A stretch of 64,000 bases of DNA from NCBI GenBank assembly GCA_037447655.1, contig JBBHKE010002782.1, positions 211,851 through 275,850 on the forward strand, read 5' to 3'. This document shows positions 22,703 through 34,045 of the stretch, in pieces. This DNA is from Zygnema cylindricum (Eukaryota; Streptophyta; Zygnematophyceae; Zygnematales; Zygnemataceae). Position 1 is the first letter of the stretch. The number at the start of each line of letters is the position of its first letter. Position numbers and translations under genes: made by a program. Under the pieces are notes generated by a model, which was not told where the DNA came from, did not search any database, and saw nothing but the letters and a program-made list of their open reading frames with translations.

Positions 22703-23305
22703 GTACTTAAACTGTACTTCACTATAACGTGAGTACTTCCAAAAACCTTATTCCAACTTTCCAAAAACTAAACAATAAAACACTATTTTCTATTATATTA
22801 AACTACAAAACAATGTTCTCCAAATATATACAAATAAGTGACCGTACAATAAATGTTTCTAGTGCTTAGTCAATAGTGGTCACTAAAGTCTAGCCGATTT
22901 TGGTTGTGTAGTACGAAGCATCTGACTTAGTGCAAGTGTGCTTCGTCACTTGTGGTCCCACATAAATTGCGTCTATCGACACGAAACCAATCAACGGTCG
23001 CTATAGCTCACCATACTATACATTTCCGAGATATGCGGTTGGTTCTTTGTTGGTCCGATCATCTCAATCTGCTCGTCAAGTGCCCGCCACGGGTAAGTGG
23101 TCGTCGGCGCTCTTCCGTAAAACTTGCATAGTCCTTCGTTGTCGACATGTGTCACTGTAGACGTACAATACACTCTATTGTCCTTTCGTTACTGTAACAC
23201 TATTAAAGGTAAGTATTACAACATTCTTCTCCACAGAATATTCTAAGTCCTTAATCTCCCCTCATAACTTTATCTTCTAAACTAAAGATTTGATATTTCA
23301 ACACT
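22703..23305 (-). repeat. Copia-6 LTR, A-type, truncated
   Basis: A minus-strand A-type LTR. The outer end (CAACA on the plus strand at 23301-23305) is present and the inner part is cut where the Copia-5 LTR ends. A G-rich purine tract complementary to CTCCCCTAAATCTTT (23306-23320) borders it, as expected for a 3' LTR. Confidence 0.75.
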
Positions 23306-23500
23306 CCCCTAAATCTTTAGACTCAAATATCACCCAACCCAATAGCCTCTATACAATACTAGAACTTAGGAGTAGGAAGGGGTTTAGTTAACATGTCAGC
23401 CACCATTTTCTAATCCGGTAAATAACATAATTTTATATTTTGGAAGCACATTTTCCTAGATAAAGGAAGTCTAACATCCATGTGTTTACTTTGAAGAGGT
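23306..23500 (-). pseudogene. Copia-6 RNase H C-terminus
   Basis: About 60 codons on the minus strand match the end of Copia-4 pol: HMDVR-like residues near 23480 and MVADMLTKP-like residues near 23390. The rest is not recognisable. Confidence 0.6.
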
Positions 23501-24203
23501 GACTGGTTATGTTTTCAACAGATTTCAGCCATGGATTACTCTCGGCACCACAAACTACCTCAAACAACCGTGGTTTGGGACAAACGATACCCACAATAAA
23601 CAAAATAGCTTCAAACTACGCCAATATGCAGTATATAATTGACACTATAATTTCCTTCTGTTATAACAAAATCCACAAAGGCATCCAAAAGATATAAGCT
23701 GCAGAGTTTCCCAAAAATATTTGACAATTTACCAAACTAACCAGGTAGACTCCTCACAGAATTCTACAGAAACAACAAATCAAACTTAAACTACACACGC
23801 ATACAATTTTTAGATCATAGAATATACCCACAAAGTTTCACATCAAAGTAACAACCAAAGTGATCACACTAACAAGTCAAAGTTGCAGAAAAACAATCTA
23901 GCATGTCTTTGATTAACTTAGCTGTGATAATCAAAATAATCGAAGTCCTACAAGTTATACTCAGAGAGTTCACTACTCAATGTACAGAGGCATACCAGCG
24001 TACGTTATCTACCACCTACCTAAATTATTGTGAGTATACCCGAATAATCGAGGTATGTCAAACTGACTAAATCTATATTAATAAACTAATTAGAAATAAG
24101 ACCTCTGTTGTATAGAATATTTACACCGACACCTCTGCAAAGTCAACTTGCTTAGTCACTTGTGGTCTTCTTATGAATCTCGTCCTCAGACTTGATTCAT
24201 ATC
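23501..24203. other. Unassigned AT-rich stretch
   Basis: About 700 bp without a recognised domain. The last 70 bp contain CACTTGTGGTC-like sequence resembling the A-type LTR in minus orientation (compare 22950), so part of this may be a decayed Copia-6 remnant. Confidence 0.35.
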
Positions 24204-25247
24204 AATCGTGTAGAAATTAAAGGCTAATTTAGTATTTTCTAGGTTTTGTAAAATACAGAAAAGCAGCAGAGGGAGTCTACTTCTAACTCCTCTCTCCTGC
24301 TCCCACACTTGTGACAGTCATTGAAAGTTGGAGAGGGAGATAGAGCCATAGCCGCCTATGCTATCCAGACGGGGAGAGACATTAGATTGGTAGATTTACC
24401 AAAATAGTTATTGACGGACGCGTGATTTAAACCTGGTACCTGCCGTCCGTCAAAGCTGCTGGTAGCCGGTAGCCTTAGCCAATTAGACTAGGATCAAGGT
24501 TATACGATATAATGTTTGATATTTACATAAATACGTACACGTAGGATATTTCATTTAACGGGATATTTGGACATAGATACAATTTGTAATGTATGGCGTA
24601 CGGAACATCCAAAACGGATACCACGCACTTTGTTTCCAAGGCGAAACAAATATCGCGCAAGTATTTATGACGACTACGATTGAAATTTGGTTTAATCGGA
24701 CGGCCGCAAAGCAAGCCGAGATCGCGGAATAGGTTTTCGGCGGTTTGCGGTCAATGTCATATTGATTGACACATGGCACAACCAAATTGGAATACGGCAT
24801 CTCCGGGGATTACAGGAACGAATCCAAAAATGACATGTGTCGACTTGCTGGCCATGCTGTACAATGGTCATACAGAAAGTACATCGGCACCTGTACCTTT
24901 GTGTACAATACACTATTATGATTAGTGTCGTATTTTAGTAGATAGTGTTTTAGAGAGAGATAGGACTTAGAAAAATTTGATAGATTGGACCCTTTCTCCC
25001 AAAGAGCTATGTACAAAAGGTCAACTTTGACCCTTCATAACTTACTGCTCAAGGGAACAAATTCAAAGATTATTTTTGCTATCGACTAAAGGGAGTCTTG
25101 CCTTCACAGAGGTGAAGGTGGTAAGAGTTTTTGTTTGTTAGGGCGGTAGTTATTCTTGCTAAAACACAAAGGGGTCACGCTTATCCTACAGGCTTTGTGT
25201 GAGCTGCCTACTCTGAGGACCTATGTAGGTCTCAGATTTGCAAATCG
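24204..25247 (+). mobile_element. Solo copia LTR with target-site duplication
   Basis: A complete 1034-bp LTR (24209-25242, TGTAGAAATT ... TTTGCA) is flanked on both sides by the 5-bp direct repeat AATCG (24204-24208 and 25243-25247). No internal region follows, so this is the product of recombination between the two LTRs of an inserted element. It is closest to the Copia-3 and Copia-7 LTRs. It carries the tRNA-like module in antisense (24418-24500), GTAC motifs (24861-24905) and a CCTTCAC-AGAG-GTGAAGG hairpin (near 25103-25120). Confidence 0.9.
24418..24500 (-). other. tRNA-like module in solo LTR
   Basis: On the minus strand TAGTCTAATTGG is a full match to the A-box consensus, and GGTTTAAATC stands where a B-box is expected. 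A perfect stem GACGGACG/CGTCCGTC encloses the T-arm-like part. Confidence 0.5.
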
Positions 25248-25279
25248 CAACTTCGTTGTCAGCTTTGTCGCAGCTTCGT

Positions 25280-25456
25280 TGTCACATACCTGGACATAGT
25301 GGACAGCCTAGGCAGCCATGGATTTAACTCTTGAATTCTTCTGTGACTGCGACAAGTGTGGGGACTTGAGTGAGGAGTTATAGGTAAGTTGTCAGTGTCT
25401 CCTCTTTGCCTTTTATTTTACAATCTCTAGACCTAGAAAATACTTAAATTTCAACA
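25280..25456 (-). repeat. Copia LTR end fragment
   Basis: About 180 bp matching the outer part of a copia LTR in minus orientation: CAGCCATGG, then the TGTGACTGCGACAAGTGTGG stem-loop region, ending in TTTCAACA at 25456. It abuts integrase codons of Copia-7. Confidence 0.65.
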
Positions 25457-27787
25457 TAACTGAAAGATTAAATAGAACACTGAGTGATAGTGTTAGGAGT
25501 ATGGTGTCAGATAAGAAGATATGAAAGAGGTTTTGGGCCGAAGCAATGAACTGTGCAAATTATCTCAACAATAGAGTTTTACTTCAGCAGTAAAAGGCCA
25601 AACACCCTATGAGAGATGGACAGGCCGCAAACCAGATGTTTGATACTAAAAGGTTTTTTCGGTAGTCAAGTGTTCATTTTAGACACAGATCGGTCAAACT
25701 GGAAGTTAGACCCAAAAGGAAAACCACGATATCTACTAGGATATGATGAAGATGTAAAAGGATATAGAGTTTACGATCTCAAAAGAGAGGATATTTTCCT
25801 AGTGAAGCATCTAGTGATATGGATGAAGAGAAATCTGTAGATCCATTTAAGCATACAAACACTGTCAAAATCAGATTTGAGTCAAAAAATTCTGATGACT
25901 TTGAGCTTCCTAACTATCCAATATTTCAAGAAGATGATGATCTTGCATGTACAGATCAGATCGAGAATGACCCAAATGTGGAACCCCTAGTATCAACTCC
26001 AACCGAATTGGAAGACGTGGTGAAAATCGACCCAGAAGTAAGAGTTAGGGGAGAAGAAGAAATTGTTCGAAAGAATCCAAGGGAGCCATCTATTTCGGCA
26101 ACCGAGTGTGGGAGAGGAAGAAGAAGTAGCAAAAGACTTCAAGAGAGATAAGCTAAAAATAAGGAAACCAAACTGTCCCACCCCGATAAATCTCAAATTT
26201 ATAATGAGGCAATGACTTGTCGTGAGAGAAACCGGTGGAAGACAACCATTAATGAGGAGATGGCCTCAATTATGGCGGCAGATATATAGGAATTGGTGGA
26301 TTGTCCTCTTGACAAGAAGCCAATTGTGTGTAAGTGGGTGTCTAAGTTGAAACTCAACTCGGATAACACCATTGAGCATTACAAGACTCGGTTAGTGGCA
26401 AAGGGATTTACCCAAAAAGAGGGAATTGACTACGAGGAGACTTTTGCTCCGGTCGTTAAGTTTCCTTTAGTTCGGATACTTCTCAGTATGGCGGCAACAG
26501 AAGACATGGAAGTGTATCAGATGGACATCAAGACGGCCTTCCTACATGGAGAGTTGGAAGAGGAAATTTTTATGCGACAGCCCGAAGGATTTGTGGAGCA
26601 AGGGGAGGAAAGCAAGGTATGCCGATTGATCAAATCTTTGTATGGGCTGAAACAGGCACCCCGACAATGGAACAAGAAGTTTGATGAGTTTCTTACAAGT
26701 TTGGGATATATTCGGATCAGCTCAGATCACTCAATCTATTTTTTTGAAGATGAGGAAAGAATTATTTTTATTGCAATTTATGTTGATGATTTGCTTGTTT
26801 TAAGTAAATCTATGGATAAAACAAATAAGTTGAAAAATGATCCAAAAGGAAGATTTGAGATGAAGGATATGGGAGAAGCAAGGTATATTTTGGGAATTCA
26901 TGTAGAGAGAGACAAAGATACAAAAATAATAAAATTAACCTCAAAAAGAGGCCATTGGAAACATGTTAGAAAAATTCCAAATGGACAAGGCTAATAGGTT
27001 TACCACTCCTATCGAAATAAAGAAGGGAAGTGAGGGGAGTGTGGAAGAGGGAGTTATAATCTTAGATGATGAGGTAGGGCCGGAAGAGAAAATATTTATG
27101 CAGACAATCCTTTATAGATCAGTAGTGGGCAGCCTTATATATTTCATGAATTGTACCCGTCTGGACATAACCGCAGTTGTAGGAATACTAAGTAGGAGTG
27201 TGAATGCTCCCACTAACAAAGATTGGTAGGCAGCTAAGAGAGTCCTTAGATATCTCATAGGGACTAGGGATTTATGGTTGCATTTGGGTGGGAACAATAC
27301 TGACATCACCACTATGAGTGATGCCAGCTATGGGGATGCTCCTATGAAGAGATGGACGTCTGGATATGTATTGTAGGTGGGTGATGGGGCTTACTGCTAG
27401 AGCAGCAAGCAACAAAAGGTCATTGCTCAGTCCACCATGGAAGGTGAGTACATGGCTTCCTACTCTGCTAAAAAAGAATTAATGTGGGTTAAGTTTTTGC
27501 TTGGTGAGCTTGGTCATCTTAACAGTGGTGTCCAAAAGGTGTTTTCTGATAATCTGGCAACCATTGCCATTTCTGCTAATCCTAAACATCAGTTTAAAGC
27601 CAAACACATAGACATCAGACTAAGCTTTGTTAGGGAGAAAGTAGAAAACAAAATAATCGGTTTGGAGTATAAAGTCGATAGTGAAATGGTAGTAGATATA
27701 ATGACCAAACCTGTGCCTTCCCCTAAACTAATTTCTACAAGGAGAAGTGTGGTCTAAAATTAAAGATTGAGTAGAAAATAAGGGGAG
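25457..27787 (+). pseudogene. Copia-7 integrase end, RT and RNase H
   Basis: Begins inside integrase just before ERLNRTLSDS and continues through a KGYRVYDLKREDIFLVKHLV segment and an acidic linker (25819-26151). RT (26293-26994) has KWVSKLKLNSDNTIEHYKTR, QMDIKTAFLHGELEEEIFMR, GLKQAPRQWN and an intact YVDD (about 26779-26790). A frameshift near 26960-26990 and a stop at 27227 precede RNase H (27437-27757, with an SDNLATIAISANPKHQ-like segment in which the usual FCDN is FSDN). The 5' half of the element is lost to the inverted LTR fragment. Dead copy of the Copia-9 type. Confidence 0.85.
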
Positions 27788-28785
27788 TGCAGAAATTAAA
27801 GGTTATTTTAGTATTTTCTAGGTTTTGTAAAATGCCGAAAAGAAGCAGAGGTAGTATGCCTCTAACTCCTCTCTCTAGCTCCCACACTTGTTGCAGTCAC
27901 TGAAAGTTGGAGAGGGAGATAGAGCCATGGCCGCCTATGCTATCCAGACGGGAAAGATATTAAAGTGGTAGATTTACCAAAATAGTGATTGACAGACACG
28001 AGATTTGAACCGGGTACCTGCCGTCCGTCAAAGTTGCCGTTAGCCGGTAGCCTTAGCGAATTAGACTAAGATCAAGGTTATATGATATAAACTTTGATAA
28101 TTATATAAATACTTTCACGTAGGCTATTTCATTTAACAGGATATTTTGGACATAGATACAGTTTGTGTTGTACGGCTAACGGAACATCTAAAACAAATAC
28201 CGCACACTTTGTTTCGAAGGCGAAACAAATATCGCACAACTATTTATGACTACTACGATTGAAATCCGGCTTAATCGGACAGCCGCAAAGCATGCCGAGA
28301 TCGCGGAATAGATTTTCGGCGGTTTGCAGTCGACGTCACATCGATTGACACGTGGCACAATCATATTCGATTACGACATCTTTGGGGATTACAGGAACGA
28401 ATCCAAAAATGACATGTGTCGACTTGGTGGCCATGTCGTACAATGGCCGTACAGAAAGTCCACCTACACCTGTACCTTTCTGTACGACTCAATATTATGA
28501 TTGGTTCCGTACAGCAATAGATAGAGTTTAAGAGAGAGAGATAAGACTTAGAAAAATTTGATAGATTGGACCCTCTCTCCAAGAGAGCTTTTGTACAAAA
28601 TATCAACTTTGACCCTCCATAACTTTGACTCAAGGGAAACTGGCCTTTACACGGGTAAAGGTGGTCAGAGTTTTCGTCTCGCACGGTGGTAGTTATTCTT
28701 GCTGAAACACAAAGGGGCCAGGGTTATCCTAGAGGCTTCGTGTGAGTTGCCTACTCTGACGACCTATGAAGGTCTCACAGTTACA
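27788..28785 (+). repeat. Copia-7 3' LTR
   Basis: A 998-bp LTR beginning TGCAGAAATT (TG intact) and ending GTTACA. It is close to the solo LTR, with the same stem-loop, tRNA-like module (27990-28075), GACACGTGGCAC box (28347) and GTAC cluster. The third leader hairpin reads CCTTTAC-ACGG-GTAAAGG, a paired change relative to CCTTCAC/GTGAAGG. Confidence 0.85.
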
Positions 28786-30312
28786 GTTTCCATGTCTTTG
28801 GCTATTGTTAAACTGAGGAGAATCCTTACTGATGGGATCCAAACAACTGGGGCAAAAGTCTTCTCATAGTTAATCCTTTTTTTTTGGGTGATTCCCTTTG
28901 CTACCAATCAAGCTTTATATCTCTGAATGGTATTACCTAGGTTGAGTTTTAGTTTAAATACCCATTTATAGCCAATCAGTTTTCTTTCTAGAGGATAGTC
29001 CGCTAGTTCCCAAGTTTTTGCTTCCATGATGGAGGTCATCTCATCTTTAATGGCTGTAATCCATTTTTCTTTCTCCAGACTGCTCACTGCCTCCGAGTAT
29101 AACAGATGCTCATCTGGGTGAGATAGCTTAGTTACCTTGTGAGCAGCCTGTTTTTATTGTATCCTTTTGATGCTCCTTCTCCCTCTTTGAAACTCCAAAA
29201 CTGGGATGGAGGGAAGTCAACGATTTCTCCTTAGTGTCATCGTCTCCCCTACCCATGGAAGCCAGTTGCGGTTCCTCCTCATGTGTCCCCTTGAAGTCCA
29301 TAAGAATATGTGAGGTTTTTAGAGGATCTTCTGTATCTTGTTTCCTCCTGAATTTGGAATCACTTTTTCACTCATGTCCATTTCGGGAAAGATGAAGTCC
29401 TCTTCACTTTCAGACTCAAAACTGATTCTTATCTTCTTCGTGTATTTAAAGGGTCAAGTGACTTCCCTTCATCCATCACAACTAGGTGTTTGACCAAAAT
29501 GATATCTTTCTTTGCTAAGTCATAGACTCTATATCCCTTGACATCCTCATCATATCCTACAAAGTATCAAGGTTTTCCCTTAGCATCTAGTTTCGATTTT
29601 TTCCTATCTGTGTAAAGACTCTAAACTTGGCTACCGAATACTTTAAGGTGAGAGATATCTAGTTTCCTTCCAACCCATCTCTTATAAGATGTCATTCTTT
29701 TTATGGTTGAGGTTAGGACTATATTCTTCATGTAGTTGGCACAGTTCATGGCTTCTGCCCAAAATCTCTTTCATATTTTCTTGTCACCCAACATACTGCA
29801 TACATTATCTCGTAGTGTTCGGTTCAGCCTCTTAGCTACCCCATTTTGTTCTGATTATATGGTACAGTATTCTAGTGCTGCACTCCCTCATCACTCAATT
29901 ATTCCTCAAACTGGTTAGAGGTATATTCACCCCCCATTATCACTTTTTATCCTGTTAATGGGGGTTCTTTGCAACTTCTCACTCCAAGCTTTATATTATT
30001 TGAAGTAAGTTGGGGTTTCAAACTTTGTTTCTAGGAAGTAGACACTAGAGTATCTAGACCAGTCATCAGTTATTGTCATTATAAACCTCTTCCCTCCGAT
30101 AGAAGGTACTTTTGCAGGTCGCTAGATATTTGTGTGGACTAAATCTAGTACTTTCTCACCCCTATATGTGGCAGTTTTGGAAAAGGGAAGTGTGTGAGCA
30201 TTACCTTTGGCATAGCAACAACAATCATCCATCATTTCATTATCCCCAAAATGAATGCCTTCAACTACACTAAGCTTGTTTATTTCCTTTATTCTATCAA
30301 AATGCACATCGT
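28786..30312 (-). pseudogene. Copia-8 pol fragment
   Basis: An internal piece of a minus-strand copia closely related to Copia-11 (56115-57650): the GAG-pre-integrase region (CYAKGNAHTLPFSKTATYRG), the integrase core, the linker and the first part of RT. Frames are broken throughout. The left end is cut by the Copia-7 LTR and the right end by gypsy LTR sequence at 30313. No LTR of its own remains. Confidence 0.8.
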
Positions 30313-30585
30313 CTTACCTGTGGAGCGTGCCGAAAACATCAGAGGAGGGCCCACTGCCCGGGTAATTGGCATTGGAGTCCTACAAACACCCTTCCCCAGA
30401 ATGCGAATGCTCCCCACAACCATGCTTGTGTTCAATGCTGCCCGCCTTGTTCCTGTGAGCAAGCATGCAAAGGTGGGGATGAGTGCTTGGGGAGGGAGAA
30501 AGATATCCCCTCCCCCCCTCTCCTTTCCCCTCCTGGCCGGGGGAAGGGAGGGAATCCTTAGAGGTGGAGCCGGGTCCTTGATTTG
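30313..30585 (-). repeat. Gypsy LTR U3 block next to Gypsy-2 3' LTR
   Basis: 273 bp nearly identical to 31787-32045 of the adjacent LTR. It covers the U3 block from GAGCGTGCCG to CCTTGATTT, then stops exactly where the Gypsy-2 3' LTR begins (TGACTATCTG). It is the start of a second LTR joined to the end of the first. Confidence 0.75.
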
Positions 30586-32092
30586 TGACTATCTGTTGGA
30601 AGCCTAACAAAAATCCTCTCAAAATCCACTATTCTGGTACAAAAGATTCTGGTAATCGACCCCGGAAGACCCGACCAGAGCCTCAAAAAGAACTACCAAA
30701 GAGAGAACCCAAATGCTTCCACTCAGAAAAATGAAAGGATAGAAATATAAAAATGTTGTCTCAGAATTAACAATATCACCTTGCCCTTAGAAAATAGAGA
30801 TATCAAGTTAGAATGTGGAATAATAGCAAGCGAGCTCAACCTACCCCCAAAACGTAACGTGGACAACCAAAAGGAGACGAAATCTCCCCCTGAAAACCCC
30901 GGAACAGGTAGGGCCTCCTTAACTCCTCGGTTTCCGCGACCCGGAACCGGCAAGACCCTTCTTGGTTTCCAACAAACACCAGTCCCCAAACCGCCCAAAA
31001 CAGGAAAGACGGTGCCAACCACCCAACCGGACTACGATTTCCACAAAGGACGGATGCAAACCAAGATGGCAATAGGGTCACAATCACAAGCAAAAACAAA
31101 AGTTCTCCACAAGAAAGTTTGCTGGAATTTCTAGGGTTTTTCTCAGGAGACAGTACTGAAACAGCAACCTGTCTCTTTGGGCCCCAAGTGCCTTATACAA
31201 GCCAAGTTTGTCCTACCGATAGTACCAAAGTCAAAGCAATAGTAGGAGCCAATCACCGGCCAGGAATTGTTATCGTCCAGAAATAAGACAAAACACGTTG
31301 TACTACACTCGGGGCAAAAAGTTAGGCGCCTATCGCAGGCTAGATTAGAAGCGACGTGGTTTTCTATGACACAATCTTGAGCAACAAAGTTCTAAATTGA
31401 CGTGAAACGCCTAACTTTGACTCACATTAATAAATGCTCTATTCGGCTGGTGGACCTGAACTAACGTCCTACTGATAGCCAACAGCAAAATCTACCAGAC
31501 TATCCCAAAAGTTACGTGGCGTTCCACAATGTAGCCCCCAATGGGACAGTTGGCAACTGGTCACATGTAACAGGATGGGAATCTTTGGAACGGAGTAACT
31601 TTGTCGTCCGGCCTCCGTTAGGCGCGAAATAAAGTACGTTCCGTTCAGTTAGGAAGATAGAAGAATCTGGTTTTGCTGAGTGCGCTCCTTTCCCCGTACT
31701 TTAAGGACCATACAGAGGAAAAAGGGCCCGGGAATCCTTGGTAAGATAAAAGGGGTGCCTGTGAAGCACATGAGCTTGACAACTGTCGAGCGTGCCGGAA
31801 ACATCAGAGGAGGGCCCACTGCCCGGGTAATTGGCATTGGAGTCCTGCAAACACCCTTCCCTAGAATGCGAATGCTCCCCACAACCATGCTTGTGTTCAA
31901 TGTTGCCCGCCTTGTTCCTGTGAGCAAGCATGCAAAGGTGGGGATGAGTGTTTGGGGAGGGAGAAAGATATCCCCTCCCCCCCTCTCCTTTCCCCTCCTG
32001 GCCGGGGGAAGGGAGGGAATCCTTAGAGGAGGAGGTGGGTCCTTGATTTCCCCCCCTCTTAGTCAACTGTGACTAAGAGTGTTGAATAAATA
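30586..32092 (-). repeat. Gypsy-2 3' LTR
   Basis: About 1507 bp. In element orientation it starts TATTTATTC immediately after a run of seven G (32093-32099) and ends CAGATAGTCA at 30586. It contains a predicted TATA box at 31193-31198 and the segment 31151-31178 that is complementary to the primer site. The CTTAGTCA/TGACTAAG inverted repeat lies near 32058-32077. Confidence 0.85.
31193..31198 (-). promoter_or_regulatory. Gypsy-2 TATA box in LTR
   Basis: GTATAAG on the minus strand, conserved in the shared LTR (41992-41998) and in Gypsy-1. A start 25-32 nt downstream would fall at about 31165-31172, within the segment complementary to the primer site. Confidence 0.55.
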
Positions 32093-32527
32093 CCCCCCCA
32101 ATTCGCAGTTCCCGCAGAACCAGAGAGTAGAGGGTGTAGGACGAGGGACCCAAGAGGAGGGGAGACAAGATTGATGCCAACACTGATCGCATCGATCACA
32201 AACCAGAACAGAATTTTGGGAGGGAGATGAGAGGCATTCAGAGGAGCACGAAGGTGGATCAGCAAAATAGGTAAGGTGGAAAATAGGTTCGTCTTCTAAT
32301 CCGCGGAGGTGACAAGGAGCCACATTGATCTGATTTTCTTTGATCCTCCGCCCATCCTTCCCTTCAAGTGTCAAGACCCCTTTATTGGAGACTTCCACTA
32401 CCTTCAAAATCACCCTCCCTGCGGAAATGTCCAAAGTGTCCTTTTTCTGTTGTATCTGATACACGAAATCCCCGGTTAGAAATCGCTGTTGCCGCAGGAC
32501 AAAATTCCCGCTCTCGCGTTGCGAATA
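32063..32527 (-). pseudogene. Gypsy-2 integrase C-terminal barrel and PHD finger
   Basis: Same reading frame as the integrase core, after one stop codon at 32528-32530. First comes a GPY/F-like or SH3-like strand-rich segment (GRVILKVVEVSNKG ... IKENQINVAPCHLRG). Then a C4HC3 zinc motif fits a PHD finger: CSSEC, CDRC, a His in CWHQSC, and FCGNC (plus coordinates about 32103-32253). PHD fingers usually read the histone H3 tail. Fused to integrase it would be expected to steer integration, the role chromodomains play in chromoviruses. It is retained in Gypsy-3. Identification is by cysteine spacing and the Trp residues, so the ligand is unknown. Confidence 0.8.
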
Positions 32528-33484
32528 CTAGAGTTGATCTCGGTGCTGAGCTGCTTGTAAATTCCCCATGGCGAGAGGCGTTTCCCGGTGAAATACATTG
32601 GCTTTGTCGGCAATCAATTTTTCGACCGTTCCTTTGCTGTCCATCTCCGGAAGGACTTGGGCCGAGGCAGCGCCGGGGAGGATGGGATGCCGTTCGAACA
32701 AAATGAAATATGGACTGTAAGAGTGGAGGGATGTTTGCCGGCTTAATCGGTACCCCATGGCGATCCAAGGCACCCTTCTATCCCACTCTCCTAGATCCTC
32801 TTCCACGGCATATTTACACAGTGACCGCTTCACTGTCTGCACGCACCTTTCGGCCAAATTGTCGGCTTGTGGGTGGTCTCGCCTGGTCAACCGGTGGTCG
32901 ATGAGACACAATTCCAACAAGTTGGAGAATTCTCCCGCAAATTCGGAGCCCTGGTCGGTCAAAACTTCGGTTGGGGCCCCAAATTGGGAAAGCACTCTCT
33001 GCAAGAATGCGTCCGCAATAGCCTTGGACTCCTTCCTGGGTAAGACCACCAATTCGATCCATTTGGAAAAATGCTCTATCATTACCAACACAAAGCGGTT
33101 ACCTTGTCTGCTAGTGGGGAGAGGACCTCGCAGATCCAGAGACCACCGATAAAACATCCCCCTGATGGGAAGGGAATGAAGATGAGCACCTCCCTTTTTG
33201 TCGAAAGCTGCTTTGACTCGGTCACAGGAGGAACACGTCTGCACAATCCGGTTGACTTGGGTCCGCAACCCGTGCCACCAGTACGATCCTGCGACCAAGG
33301 AGGTGGTCCATTTCTGCCCAAAATGGCCACACAGCTGTTGAAGGTTTAAAATAAGAGTCTTCCGGTCGGCCGCGGGAGGAACCACTTTCCTCGTCCCATT
33401 TGCCCACTTCCGGATTAAGATGGCCCTTTCCCACTCGTATGCCCCCATTCGTGTTTGCACCCGAGATAACTGCAATCTTGACAA
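32528..33484 (-). CDS. Gypsy-2 integrase core
   Basis: A 318-residue open segment. The zinc-binding part has LCGHFGQ ... WWHGLRTQVN then CSSCDRVKAAF. The catalytic triad is Asp in WSLDLRGPLP, Asp in VLTDQGSEFAGEF and Glu in LAERCVQTVKRS. The rest (WIAMGYRLSRQ ... YFILFERHPILPG) is typical of Ty3/gypsy integrases, where the ERHP box precedes the C-terminal domain. It shares its frame with the RNase H segment upstream (33788-34003). It ends at a stop codon that separates it from the PHD part; the two were one protein in the ancestor. Confidence 0.88.
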   Translation of the reverse strand: MSRLQLSRVQTRMGAYEWERAILIRKWANGTRKVVPPAADRKTLILNLQQLCGHFGQKWTTSLVAGSYWWHGLRTQVNRIVQTCSSCDRVKAAFDKKGGAHLHSLPIRGMFYRWSLDLRGPLPTSRQGNRFVLVMIEHFSKWIELVVLPRKESKAIADAFLQRVLSQFGAPTEVLTDQGSEFAGEFSNLLELCLIDHRLTRRDHPQADNLAERCVQTVKRSLCKYAVEEDLGEWDRRVPWIAMGYRLSRQTSLHSYSPYFILFERHPILPGAASAQVLPEMDSKGTVEKLIADKANVFHRETPLAMGNLQAAQHRDQL

Positions 33485-33619
33485 ATGCGGAAGAGGTAAA
33501 CCTTGTTGGACCGATTGGAGTGCATCGGGATCGTTCCAAATATCGTTCCGTCCGGCTCCTATTGGCGCCTACCCCTCCACGTGTGCAGAGAAAGTAAACA
33601 TTTCCCCCCCAGATTGAGG

Positions 33620-34045
33620 AAGCAAAATAAAGGCAGAGGAAGCTCGAATGAGTCCCAAACCGATTTCAGGATCCTCATCATGGCGGGCCCCGGTGGAATC
33701 TCTAGTGGAAGGGTCAGGATTTCTCCTAAGTCCATCGGCATTCCGATGAATTTCTCCGGCCCAGTGGATTATGTCGAAGTCATATTCTTACAGTATTAAC
33801 ACCCACCTGGCGAGCTTGCTAGTGAGCTTGCTATTCTCCATAATCCACTTAAGAGGCTGGTGATCCGTGATCAGAGTGAAGTGGACTCCGTATAGGTATG
33901 GTCTGAAATGTTGGATGGCCCATACTGCTGCTAGTAATTCCCCGTGATAGCTGTTGTAATCCCCCTCCGCTCGGTTATTACTCCTACTGGCGTAAGCTAA
34001 CACATATTCGGCCCCAGCATCATCCGGTTGGGCTAAAACCCGGGT
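33620..34045 (-). pseudogene. Gypsy-2 RNase H, N-terminally deleted
   Basis: The C-terminal RNase H half is readable: YASRSNNRAEGDYNSY, GELLAAVWAIQHFRPYLYG, then TLITDHQPLKWIMEN and LARWVLIL. The first catalytic Asp (YTDWI in Gypsy-3) is missing because about 350 bp are deleted at 34045 relative to Gypsy-3 (50700-51060). The deletion also shifts the frame between RT and RNase H. Confidence 0.85.

Noticed and set aside
23501-24203. Host exon or small gene (62-residue frame near 23509-23697)
   Set aside because: No recognisable motif, low-complexity AT-rich sequence and no splice or promoter context; more likely decayed repeat.
32063-32464. Chromodomain at the integrase C-terminus
   Set aside because: The segment is Cys/His-rich with PHD spacing and lacks the aromatic cage pattern expected of a chromodomain.
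32710-33152. Envelope-like gene of an errantivirus
   Set aside because: Nothing after integrase resembles an envelope: no signal peptide, transmembrane segment or coiled coil; the space holds only the PHD segment and the poly-G tract.
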